Positions 8,707 through 17,098 of a DNA stretch of 40,782 bases are shown one piece after another. The translations under genes were made by a program, and so were the position numbers. How positions within the stretch are numbered: the stretch's first letter is position 1; each line of letters begins with the position of its first letter. The DNA comes from an uncultured Lentisphaeria bacterium (lineage in GTDB: Bacteria > Verrucomicrobiota > Lentisphaeria > Victivallales > Victivallaceae): contig CASFVA010000040.1 in NCBI GenBank assembly GCA_949298075.1, positions 1 through 40,782 of the forward strand. Direction: 5' to 3'. The notes below the pieces were generated by a model. That model ran no database searches. It saw only the letters and a list, made by a program, of their open reading frames with translations, and was not told the DNA's origin.

Positions 8707-8953
8707 GAGGAAGGCCAGACTTTTTTTTAAATTTTTACAATGTTTGAAAATACCGGTTCAAGCCGGGAAAAATTCCTGAAAACGTGCCTGGAGTTTGCCG
8801 GATCGGTGCTCCGGCAGCAGGTAGGCGGAAGCCCGCCTCCGCACAGTGGGACGAGGCGCAGATGGTAAGGCTGGCCGGTGGCGGAACGCGAATCTGCTGC
8901 GTGACCACTCCGGCATTCCTCTCACGCGCAGGGCGGGACAGCCCGAGAGCTGC
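8707..8953. other. Intergenic stretch between the regulator and the GH-A lipoprotein gene
   Basis: About 250 bp without a credible gene. It holds a T-rich run (8720-8739) and a 7-bp hairpin TGCCGGA/TCCGGCA (8796-8802 with 8810-8816) that may help end the lipoprotein transcript, although no U-tract follows directly. Nothing else is recognised. Confidence 0.4.
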
Positions 8954-11611
8954 TTACGGGCGGTCAGGGGGAGCGTTGGTGTGCGTCAGGGCGCTCAGCG
9001 CCGTTTCCAGCGGCGATGGATCAGGGGAATTCCAAAGTATATATATGGGGTCTTCCTGAAGCTCCAAACCGGCTCCGGTGGTTGCAACCGGAGCCCCCAT
9101 AAGGTCAATGACCGCGGCGGCTGCCGGCGGAAAATTCCAGGGGATGCGACGCGGAGGGGAATTATCCATCCGCCAGGCAGCCGCCGCGTATTGGTCAGGA
9201 CCAACCTGAAACAGATATGCGACAACCCCGGTTCCCCGGAATTTTTTAAACGGCCTGGCGCCCTCAAAGTACCGGGACAGTACGTTGCACGCGACAAAAC
9301 CGGCTGACGGACGGCAGGCCGTCCGATTGATTCCGTCAAATGAAAGGTGGTTGCTCAGCACAGTGCGGCGGAACAGGCTGTCAGCAGCCACCGGCGATGA
9401 GAACGCCACCCCCTCGCCGGCGTCGGTCAGCAACCGGCGTACAAGATGCCGGGGCAGATATTCAATCTGGCGCAGTTCACGTTCTTCCGGATAATCAAAC
9501 AGATACTCCAATTCCGTGTTCCATAAAGGCACTTCGCGATCCTGCCGTCGGGGATGAGCCGAGGCGAGAGTCCGGCGCAGTTCCGCGATAAAGTCGGCGG
9601 CATCGGCGTCCGGCTTTTCCGGATACTGCAATTCACGGGCCTGGTAGGGATGAAATGACACAATGTCCACCCATTCAAGGGCACCGGCCTCCAGACTTCG
9701 ACCGAGATAGTGCAGGGGATCCCCGTGAAGGGCCCCGGTCAGCCCGAAACCGATCACCCGGTTGCGGGGGGACGCCCTGCGGATTTCCTCGGCCGCAGCC
9801 TGAAGGTAACGCAAATAGTCCGGAGGAGGCATCCAGCCGTCGCCGCCTCCGGCATTGGGTTCCTGCATGATTTCAAAATGGATGATCCGATCGCGGTAAT
9901 GCCGAACGACTTCCCGGACATATCTTCGCCACAATGACAGCGGCGGCAGACGGGTGGCGGTGTTGATGCGTTTGAAGTCAGGAGGCATGTTGTCCAGCCG
10001 CGCACTCTGATTGATTACCCACTCCGGCATGGAGTTGAATCCGGGCGGATTGAGTGAAGTGAGAAATTCCATTCCACCGAGTACCGGCAGAAAATTAATG
10101 TGGTGCCGGCCGGCGATTTTCACCATCAGATCCGGCACCGAGAAATCAAAATGGCCTTTCCGGCGTTCTATCGTACTCCAGAAAAAGAGCTTGCGATTGC
10201 CACCCCATTCCCGGAGCGTCCGGGTGCCGGCCAGCGCCAGACGGCGGTAGTATTCATCCGCATTCAGGCCCTTGGCCCGGAATCCGGTGTTCTCCTGAGG
10301 GGTCTCCGGGAAAATGTAGCCGGCGGTTCCGGAATTGAACGCCAGACAGAATCCGGAGCCGGGCGGTACGTTGCGGGCGGGCAGAGCGTGAACCACCGCG
10401 AAATATCCCGGAATTGAACAGACTGGCAGCTGTTTCGTCTCCAGCCGGGGGATCAGGGTGTAGGCACCGGCCGGGGGCAGGGGCAGGCGCCAGTTGAAAT
10501 GGCGGCTTTCCCCGGCATTGAGGGTGCCGGAAACTTCCGCAACGACGCAGAAACGGTGGTGAAAATCATCCTGAAGTTCCAGTGTCAGACGAAAATTTCC
10601 GGAGGAGTCCGTGGTATTGGCCACTTGTCCGGATACACTGAAATCAGCCGCGTCAGAGAGATAAATTTCCCGCTCAGCTGTAAAGGCTGCGCCGATATTG
10701 CCCGGAATCCGGCCTCCGGAAACCGGGCGGTCGGGCTGTTCGTCCGGCAGGGAGAACCAGGGCTGGTCGGCCGTGGATTCCGACATTAATTCATCCAGCC
10801 ATGAAATCGCCGGTGGCTCTGGCTCCGCCAGCTTGAGGTCGTCAATCCATATTGTGGCGTGCGAAGCCGTTTCCCGATTGGAGTTGGTATTGATTTCAAG
10901 CTGATGCAATTCGGCGTTGCCGGTGACAAAATCCAGGGTGAATTCCTTCCAGGCCGGTCCGGCGGTGAATTTCGCATTATGAGCTGAAATTTGAGGGCGG
11001 CTCCGCGGAAAACGCTTTACGGACTTAATTACTATATTGACCGGCTGATCGGGAACATCGCTTTTCAATTTTACTGAAAAGCGATATTGGCTGCGGGGCT
11101 TGAGTTTGAGTTCCGAAGCAATGAGCTGCGTTTGTTCCGCGAAGCGGTGCGTGAGACGCAGGGCGGCGTTGCCGGAACCGGAGGCGCAGTAGTCGATTTC
11201 CGGCGGATCGAATCGGAGCTGCGCATTGGTGTCGGGACGCAGGTAGCGTATGCAGTCATAACCGGCCGTTCCTAGCTCGAAACCGCCATTGACAATTAGA
11301 TTGGCGTCGGCGGGAGGAGCGCCCGGCTCGGATTCGGATCCGGTTGAAAACACGGCAAAAAAAGAATCAAAATCCCAACCGCTGCCGGCGGAACGGGAGG
11401 ACTTTCGCGATTGGGACGGCGCGGGATTGTCTGCCGCAGCGGTTTCGGAGCCCCGGTCCAGCCAGCGCCACTTCGAACGGTCGACGGCAACACGGGGCGC
11501 CGGATCATCAGCGGCGTAACAGTTGTGGGAGGCCGGTCCGGCCGATGGCGCAGCGCACCCCAACAACACAGCCAGTATGGCAGACGGCAAAACAGCAACA
11601 GCACTTTTCAT
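8954..11611 (-). CDS. Clan GH-A glycoside hydrolase, lipoprotein with N-terminal CBM-like domain
   Basis: An 885-residue protein starting at ATG 11611, chosen because MKSAVAVLPSAILAVLLGC forms a lipoprotein signal with lipobox LLGC (Cys19). A longer in-frame start would spoil this. After a Ser/Pro-rich linker, residues about 100-265 look like a CBM4/9-type jelly roll (LIVNGGFELGTAGYD at the start, TIWIDDLKL at the end). A second beta-rich module follows, then a TIM barrel from about residue 440. The acid/base is probably Glu584 (IIHFEIMQEPNAGG) and the nucleophile Glu700 (PLWNTELEY), with Gln in place of the usual Asn before the first. This fits GH39/GH5-like retaining glycosidases, but family and substrate are not settled. 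It follows the two lyase genes on the same strand, 112 bp downstream, so it probably acts at the cell surface on their products. Confidence 0.8.
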   Translation of the reverse strand: MKSAVAVLPSAILAVLLGCAAPSAGPASHNCYAADDPAPRVAVDRSKWRWLDRGSETAAADNPAPSQSRKSSRSAGSGWDFDSFFAVFSTGSESEPGAPPADANLIVNGGFELGTAGYDCIRYLRPDTNAQLRFDPPEIDYCASGSGNAALRLTHRFAEQTQLIASELKLKPRSQYRFSVKLKSDVPDQPVNIVIKSVKRFPRSRPQISAHNAKFTAGPAWKEFTLDFVTGNAELHQLEINTNSNRETASHATIWIDDLKLAEPEPPAISWLDELMSESTADQPWFSLPDEQPDRPVSGGRIPGNIGAAFTAEREIYLSDAADFSVSGQVANTTDSSGNFRLTLELQDDFHHRFCVVAEVSGTLNAGESRHFNWRLPLPPAGAYTLIPRLETKQLPVCSIPGYFAVVHALPARNVPPGSGFCLAFNSGTAGYIFPETPQENTGFRAKGLNADEYYRRLALAGTRTLREWGGNRKLFFWSTIERRKGHFDFSVPDLMVKIAGRHHINFLPVLGGMEFLTSLNPPGFNSMPEWVINQSARLDNMPPDFKRINTATRLPPLSLWRRYVREVVRHYRDRIIHFEIMQEPNAGGGDGWMPPPDYLRYLQAAAEEIRRASPRNRVIGFGLTGALHGDPLHYLGRSLEAGALEWVDIVSFHPYQARELQYPEKPDADAADFIAELRRTLASAHPRRQDREVPLWNTELEYLFDYPEERELRQIEYLPRHLVRRLLTDAGEGVAFSSPVAADSLFRRTVLSNHLSFDGINRTACRPSAGFVACNVLSRYFEGARPFKKFRGTGVVAYLFQVGPDQYAAAAWRMDNSPPRRIPWNFPPAAAAVIDLMGAPVATTGAGLELQEDPIYILWNSPDPSPLETALSALTHTNAPPDRP

Positions 11612-11698
11612 GGCTTTTCCGGTCCGGAGGTTTTCCAGATAATATACCATGGATCGGTTAAAAAGCCAGTCAAAAATAACTCTGCCGCCGTACATCCG

Positions 11699-11711
11699 CC
11701 GGATTATCCGG
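11699..11711. repeat. CCGGATTATCCGG palindrome, copy 1
   Basis: A 13-bp odd-centred palindrome between the second lyase and the GH-A lipoprotein gene. Near-identical copies occur at 15507-15520 and 20129-20141, the latter two directly upstream of -35 boxes. Confidence 0.4.
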
Positions 11712-11723
11712 TTTTCTGCCGGA

Positions 11724-13574
11724 TTATATTAGATGTTCAGCCGGTTTGAACACGGTTTTGATCGTCAGTTTGCCGTTTTGCGGAGCTTTGTAGACGATCT
11801 TGCAGACGTTGATTCCAGGACGCGGCGGTTCACCTTTCAGCCCCAGTTCCCGCCAGGGAGCCGCTTGCCAGGCGCCTTCGGCGTCGGATTCGGAAGTTAC
11901 CGCCAGCCGTTTATTGCCGATGCGCAGCAGGAGAAGTTTACCGGCAGTTTTTTCGACCGCACCGGGAGTCGGAAAGTGGAAATCAACCTCCGCCCCCGGA
12001 GTCAATCCGGTCAGGGTGTCGGTGACAATCAGGCTGTTGTCCGGCATCAGCTGCCATTGGCGTTTCACGCTTCTGGCGTGATCGGCGTAAATGGCGGAAA
12101 GGTCGAAAACAACCGTTTTGCTTTGGGCGTCAAATTTTTCCGTACGGCTGGCAGCTTTGAATTTCTGCAAGGCGTCATTGATTTGAAGTACGCTGTGTCC
12201 ACGCGGACCGAGATGCAGATACCGCCAGCGGAAGTTGTCGTCATTTTCCGCCCCGTATTCTTTTTTGATCTTCTCCATGTTGCCGTAGTTGAACGTGCCG
12301 AGATCGGCGACCCAGCGTTCGCCGTCGGTTTCAAAGACGAAGGATCCGACATCCATGTGGCCGTGTCCGCCGTCGGGAACGCCGCCCTTGATGCCGACAT
12401 AAGCAGAGTTCCTGTCAAAGCTGTTGCGCATCATGATTACCGGAATTTTTGCACGGTCGCCGCTGTAATAGGTCAGCGGCGACTTGGAGCGATCCGGATT
12501 AAAGGAGAATTCATCAGCATAAAGCAGGGCAAACGGAATGTCGCGGTACGAGTATTTTTTTACGTCGCGCTGCGGGAATTGGCGGATGAGATTCAGGATG
12601 AAATCCGGAATGTAGTCCGGACGCTTAAAGCGGTGTCCGAGGTAGAATTTGGCAAAGTCGGTCATCGGCATCAGGCCAGTGTCCGAATAGCTGAACTGGG
12701 GACCGACATTGCCGCATACCGCAATGAAGAAATCGCCGGTTTTGTCGAATCCGGGCTGCTTGTCCAATTCGTAACAGGTTCCGCAAACTCCTTCCAGGAG
12801 ACTGAGCAGTATGCAGTTGAATGTGGTTCCGTACGACCAGTAGCCCGGGCCCTCAGGATAAGCTCCATTGGGGTAATACGAGGCGCGCATGCTGCGGGGC
12901 AGGTTTTCGATGGCGCGCACGACGACATCCTCAGCCAGTTTGCGGTCATGCTCGGCAATGGCGATCATAGCTGCGGCCAGGCAGGTGTGAATGACCTGAT
13001 TCTGGTTCATGGAAGCCTTGATCCACCAGATCTGACTGCGGTTTTTGCTGTAGGAGAGCTTAACTCCTTTTTCCATGATCGCCCTGGCGATTTTTTCACG
13101 CTGCTCAGGCGTGAAAGCATCATAACACCAATCGTAGCCGATGGCAACCCCAAATGTGATTTCTGCCGTATCCAGATAAAACCGGCGGAACCAGGTCGGC
13201 AGTTCGACTGCGGCCATGACCTCTCTGACGCAACGGTCGGCATATTTGCGCTCCCCGGTGAGCAGGTAAGCCATGCCGAGCGCAATGCAGTTTGACTGTA
13301 CTGCCCGGGTGTAGTAAAGCGTCCGATTGCCGTATTTTACTTCATAGGGCGTTGGCGGCTGGGTCAGCAACCAGTCAGCGTGACGCAGAGTATAATCGGC
13401 AATCGCCTTGCCCACCTCGGTTTTTGCGTTTGACCGCAGTTTTTCGATTCCGACTGTCGGGATCAGCAGTCTGGGATGGGGCATGGCGGCGATTTTATCG
13501 ACCGGAACCGTAATTTTGGCGGCACTCAGCAGCAATGCGGCCGAGAGCGCAATCAAAGTACCCAGTTGTTTCAT
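11724..13574 (-). CDS. Heparinase II/III-like polysaccharide lyase (downstream paralogue)
   Basis: A 616-residue exported protein. The signal peptide is MKQLGTLIALSAALLLSAA, then KITVPV. Residues about 30-320 are an alpha/alpha-toroid with the probable catalytic segments MNQNQVIHTCLAAA (Asn/His) and AYPEGPGYWSYGT (Tyr). Residues about 370-600 are the beta-sandwich heparinase II/III domain with GGHGHMDVGSFVFET and VADLGTFNYG, whose His and Asp residues bind metal or substrate in this superfamily. Such lyases cleave uronate-containing glycans by beta-elimination; the substrate (heparin-like, alginate or other) is unknown. It lies 16 bp after a close paralogue and before a surface glycosidase. 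AAGGA lies 8 nt before the ATG. Confidence 0.85.
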   Translation of the reverse strand: MKQLGTLIALSAALLLSAAKITVPVDKIAAMPHPRLLIPTVGIEKLRSNAKTEVGKAIADYTLRHADWLLTQPPTPYEVKYGNRTLYYTRAVQSNCIALGMAYLLTGERKYADRCVREVMAAVELPTWFRRFYLDTAEITFGVAIGYDWCYDAFTPEQREKIARAIMEKGVKLSYSKNRSQIWWIKASMNQNQVIHTCLAAAMIAIAEHDRKLAEDVVVRAIENLPRSMRASYYPNGAYPEGPGYWSYGTTFNCILLSLLEGVCGTCYELDKQPGFDKTGDFFIAVCGNVGPQFSYSDTGLMPMTDFAKFYLGHRFKRPDYIPDFILNLIRQFPQRDVKKYSYRDIPFALLYADEFSFNPDRSKSPLTYYSGDRAKIPVIMMRNSFDRNSAYVGIKGGVPDGGHGHMDVGSFVFETDGERWVADLGTFNYGNMEKIKKEYGAENDDNFRWRYLHLGPRGHSVLQINDALQKFKAASRTEKFDAQSKTVVFDLSAIYADHARSVKRQWQLMPDNSLIVTDTLTGLTPGAEVDFHFPTPGAVEKTAGKLLLLRIGNKRLAVTSESDAEGAWQAAPWRELGLKGEPPRPGINVCKIVYKAPQNGKLTIKTVFKPAEHLI

Positions 13575-13590
13575 ATTTGCATTCCTTATT

Positions 13591-15423
13591 TTATTGTTCA
13601 GGCATGAATTTATACGTTACGGAGAAATTGCCCGACGACGGCACTTTGAACGAGATACTGTAGCCGGAGAGCCCCTTGGGTGTCAATGGTTCGCCTTCGA
13701 CTGCAATTTCGGAAAGCGGATAATTGCGCCAGGTTCCGGACTCCGGTGTTTCGGCGGTTACTCGCAAGCGTTTTCCGCCGGCGGAAAGCAGGAGGGTTTT
13801 GCCGGAGATCTTTTCCGGAGTCGCGGCGCTGAGAAAATGAAAGACTACCGAGGCGCCGGGTTTGACTCCGGTCAAGGTGTCGGTGACCAGCAGGGAGTCA
13901 TCCGGCAGCAGTCGCCATTCCCGGATTGCCGAGGCGGCCTGACCGGCATAGACCGCAGAAAGGTCAAAAACCACCCGGTGCTGTTGAGCATCGGCGATCA
14001 GGGTTTTGCTGGCACTGCCGGATTTCTGGTGCTGCCGGTTGATTTGAAAAATACTGTGTCCGGCGGGGCCGACGTGGAAAAATTTCTTGTTGAAATCCTT
14101 GCCGCCCTTGTGTCTGCGGGTGATTTTCTCCATCACGCCATAATTGAAAGTACCGGGATCGTCAACCCAGCGTTTTCCCCGTACATCATAGACAAAGGAC
14201 CCGACATCCATGTGACCGTGGCTGCCGTCGGGAACGCCGCCCTTGATGCCGACGTAAGCAGACTTGCCGTCAAAACTGGTGCGCATCATGATGATTGGAA
14301 TTCTGGCCTGAGCGCCGCTGTAATAAAAGGTTGAGGCCCGGGAGCGGTCCGGAGTGAGCGTGAACCGGTCGGCGTACAGCAGCGCAAGCGGGATCTCCCT
14401 GGCATGGCTGAAACGGTATTCCGGATACTTTTTCAATTCCCGGATATTGCCGTCGGTAAGGTAATCCGGGCGGTTGAACCGGTGTCCGAGATAATATTGG
14501 GCAAATCCCATGGACTGCCAGTTGCCGCTGTCGGCGTAGGTATACTGCTGACCGCTGGTGCCGAAAGAGGCGAGGTGGTAATCTCCGGTTTCGCTGAATC
14601 CGGGTTGCCGGTCCAGTCCATATACGCCGCCGCCGAGACCTTCAAGGATCGCCAGCAATATGCAGTTGAAATTGGTTCCGTACATCCAGTAGCCGGGGCC
14701 CTCCGGATAAGCGCCGGAAGGATGGTAAGCCGCTTTCATGCTCCTGGGCAGATTTTCGACGGCCCGGATGATTACGTCGCGAGCCAGCTCCGGATCAGCT
14801 TCCGCCACGGCCGCGGCGGCGGCCACAAGGCAGGTGTGAATGACTTGATTCTGGTTCATGGCAGCTTTGATCCACCAGGTTTTGTTGTGATCTTCTGGAT
14901 CGTAGGAGAGTTTTATTCCCTTGTTGATCAAAGCGGCGATCACTTCTTCGCGCTGTCGGGGGGTGAAAGCGTCGTAACACCAGTCGTATCCGATGGCGAC
15001 AGCGAAAGTCAGTTCCGCCGTATCCAGATAAAAGCGTCGGAACCAGCTCGGCAGCTTTACCGCCGCCATTACTTCCTGGACGCAGCGTTCAGCATAACGG
15101 CGCTCGCCGGTGAGTTGGTAGGCCACAGCCAGATAAATGCATTTCTGCTGGACTTTGCGGGTATAAGGCAGGGTGCGATCGCCATATTCGACTTTGTATT
15201 TAACCGGCGGCTCAGTCAGAATCTGATTGGCAATGTTCAGAGTGTGTGCGGCGATAAGCCGGCCGACCTCGGTTTGGGCGTTGGCGCGCAGTTTTTCGAT
15301 TCCGATCGCCGGGAGCAGCAGACGCGGGTGAGGCATGGCGGCGATTTTTTCGGTCGGAACCGTAATCTCAGCCGCAAGCACCATCGCAGTTACAGCTGAA
15401 GAGACTGCCAGAAACGTTTTCAT
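13591..15423 (-). CDS. Heparinase II/III-like polysaccharide lyase (upstream paralogue)
   Basis: A 610-residue protein starting at ATG 15423, with AGGAGG 5 nt upstream; an in-frame GTG two codons earlier would sit on the Shine-Dalgarno itself. The signal peptide is MKTFLAVSSAVTAMVLAA, then EITVP. The domain order is as in its downstream paralogue: a toroid with MNQNQVIHTCLVAA and AYPEGPGYWMYGT, and a beta-sandwich with GSHGHMDVGSFVYDV and DDPGTFNYG. By eye the two proteins match at roughly two thirds of positions over the first 150 residues, so they arose by tandem duplication. A good promoter (15475-15503) lies just upstream, making this the first gene of the lyase-glycosidase operon. Confidence 0.86.
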   Translation of the reverse strand: MKTFLAVSSAVTAMVLAAEITVPTEKIAAMPHPRLLLPAIGIEKLRANAQTEVGRLIAAHTLNIANQILTEPPVKYKVEYGDRTLPYTRKVQQKCIYLAVAYQLTGERRYAERCVQEVMAAVKLPSWFRRFYLDTAELTFAVAIGYDWCYDAFTPRQREEVIAALINKGIKLSYDPEDHNKTWWIKAAMNQNQVIHTCLVAAAAAVAEADPELARDVIIRAVENLPRSMKAAYHPSGAYPEGPGYWMYGTNFNCILLAILEGLGGGVYGLDRQPGFSETGDYHLASFGTSGQQYTYADSGNWQSMGFAQYYLGHRFNRPDYLTDGNIRELKKYPEYRFSHAREIPLALLYADRFTLTPDRSRASTFYYSGAQARIPIIMMRTSFDGKSAYVGIKGGVPDGSHGHMDVGSFVYDVRGKRWVDDPGTFNYGVMEKITRRHKGGKDFNKKFFHVGPAGHSIFQINRQHQKSGSASKTLIADAQQHRVVFDLSAVYAGQAASAIREWRLLPDDSLLVTDTLTGVKPGASVVFHFLSAATPEKISGKTLLLSAGGKRLRVTAETPESGTWRNYPLSEIAVEGEPLTPKGLSGYSISFKVPSSGNFSVTYKFMPEQ

Positions 15424-15474
15424 GAACACCTCCTTAATTGAATGCGCCTTTTTTAGGATATAAAATATGAAAAT

Positions 15475-15503
15475 ACAATAATTCCTGGCGGAGAAATTTT
15501 CAA
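15475..15503 (-). promoter_or_regulatory. Promoter of the lyase operon
   Basis: On the minus strand, TTGAAA (15498-15503) and TATTGT (15475-15480) are 17 bp apart, about 50 bp upstream of the lyase ATG. A CCGGGATTATCCGG palindrome abuts the -35 box. The remaining sequence up to 15676 shows only a 6-bp hairpin (AACGCT/AGCGTT) and no gene. Confidence 0.55.
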
Positions 15504-15506
15504 CGG

Positions 15507-15520
15507 CCGGGATTATCCGG
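15507..15520. repeat. CCGGGATTATCCGG palindrome, copy 2
   Basis: A variant of the CCGGATWATCCGG motif, with one extra G, 3 bp upstream of the lyase operon's -35 box. It is a candidate protein-binding site. Confidence 0.4.
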
Positions 15521-15676
15521 GCTATGACAAAAATCGGAAAAAGTGTTCTATGTCGTGTACGGCGTTTTACTGACCGGCAGGGTGAGGCGGGATCCTGTCA
15601 TAACGCTGAAAAAGAGAGCGTTGTGTTCTGAACTTGAAGCAAACTCTGTTTCCGGAGCAGGGGATGGTGTGCCTGT

Positions 15677-16963
15677 TTATCCGGCACTGAAGGGACGGTT
15701 TTCGGACAGCGCCCTGAATGCGGCGGCGCCGACTGCTTCCCCAATCTGATTCAGGTTGACCATCACTCTGGCGGCTCCGAAAGCGCCGGTGTCGGCATCG
15801 AGCATTCGTCCGGCGGTGATGAGGTTGTCAAATCCGGTCGGAATACTGCTGCGCAACGGAATCTCATAGTATTCGGGCGCCGGAAGTTGCGGATCGCGCC
15901 AGAATCCGGTTTCCGGAGGCCGGTTCGGGGCGGAGAATACCTCGCGTCCGTCGAGGTAGAGGAAACGGGTTCCGGCCCGTTTCTGACTGTGAATGTCAAT
16001 TCGATATGTGCCGCGTGCCGCCGCGTCAGCAAAACGGCGGCCGCTGAGAAGGTCGTCCGTTGTCAGGCGGTACAGGGAATGAATGTGCCGGGTTTCTCGG
16101 ATTCCGATCAGCGAGGGCAGGGCTTCCAGTACCGGCCGCGTGTAACCGGCCCGGGCGATGATGTCCTGGATGGCCCGCAACTGCCGCCGTCCCTCCAGTT
16201 CGGCAGCGGTCAAGGCCTCCGGTTCAGAAAGATCGGCTCCCGGGATTTTAGTTCCGGCCAGCAGGTAGCTCGGGCTGTGCGGCAGAAACGTTCCCCAGAT
16301 GAAACCTTCCGGCAGGTTGAATTCCCGGGCTGCTTCGTGAATGAGCTCGCCCAGCGGGCGTTTGAATTGCGGCCAGCTGCTCAATCTGGCACAGGCGGTT
16401 GGCGGCTGGAGTTCGACATTGCGCCACATTTTCATGCCGGCGGCGGCGCAGACATCACCGTCTCCGGTGGCGTCAATCAGATAGCCGGCCCGGATTGCAC
16501 CCAGTCCGCCTTTTCCGGCTGTAATCATTCCGCAAAGGCGGCCGTCCGCATCGCGCAAGACATCTACCGCACGGGTGTGAAGAAACGGCAGTATACCGGC
16601 TTCCTGAATTAATTCATCGAGTTCGATGGCCAGTTCTTCGGTATTGAGCCTGGCATACCAATCCGGGTTGTTGTCGGCAGCCAGTTCAACCGCGTTGCGA
16701 TCAGAAAGCCGGTCAATTATCTCCTGAGTCATGCCGGCGATGATCTGGCGTGAGCCGTCCAGAGTAAAAAGGCTGTGCCAGTAGCAGACCAATGAGGCGA
16801 CCGCTGTACCGCCAAAGCGGTTTTGCGGTTCAATGATGGCGACCCGGGCCCCGAGCCGGGCGGCCGTAACGGCGGCAAAAACACCCGTACAGCTTCCGCC
16901 AGCGACGCAAATGTCAACATCTGCCAGAATGGGCAGATTGACATTGGTTGTGATGCTTTTCAT
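15677..16963 (-). CDS. FAD-dependent oxidoreductase (PF12831-like)
   Basis: A 428-residue cytoplasmic flavoprotein with an N-terminal Rossmann FAD fold: DICVAGGSCTGVFAAVTAAR is a GxGxxG variant and is followed by RVAIIEPQNRFGGTA. A later GYLIDATGDGDVCAAAGM motif completes the FAD site. This pattern is typical of the FAD-dependent oxidoreductases (PF12831) common in PVC and Bacteroidetes carbohydrate clusters, whose substrates are mostly unknown. ATG 16963 has AGGA about 8 nt upstream. The gene lies 135 bp downstream of the acyltransferase gene on the same strand and may be co-transcribed with it. A redox step on a sugar or uronate is possible but not shown. Confidence 0.85.
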   Translation of the reverse strand: MKSITTNVNLPILADVDICVAGGSCTGVFAAVTAARLGARVAIIEPQNRFGGTAVASLVCYWHSLFTLDGSRQIIAGMTQEIIDRLSDRNAVELAADNNPDWYARLNTEELAIELDELIQEAGILPFLHTRAVDVLRDADGRLCGMITAGKGGLGAIRAGYLIDATGDGDVCAAAGMKMWRNVELQPPTACARLSSWPQFKRPLGELIHEAAREFNLPEGFIWGTFLPHSPSYLLAGTKIPGADLSEPEALTAAELEGRRQLRAIQDIIARAGYTRPVLEALPSLIGIRETRHIHSLYRLTTDDLLSGRRFADAAARGTYRIDIHSQKRAGTRFLYLDGREVFSAPNRPPETGFWRDPQLPAPEYYEIPLRSSIPTGFDNLITAGRMLDADTGAFGAARVMVNLNQIGEAVGAAAFRALSENRPFSAG

Positions 16964-17098
16964 TGTTTTTCCTGTTTTAAAGTAAAGACTCCATGTCGGC
17001 AGTCAGGAATTTTTTACTTGTTTATTCATGAAAACAGGCTGCGGTTGAATATTGTGGTTTTTTATGACAACATCCGGCGAAATTGAATCCGGTTATTT

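Noticed and set aside
8796-8816. Rho-independent terminator for the GH-A lipoprotein gene
   Set aside because: The 7-bp hairpin lies about 140 bp beyond the stop and is not followed by a U-tract on the minus strand.
11733-13295. Long plus-strand ORF of 520 codons opposite the downstream lyase gene
   Set aside because: It is the antisense shadow of the lyase gene; its composition is unlike a protein and it has no Shine-Dalgarno or family motifs.
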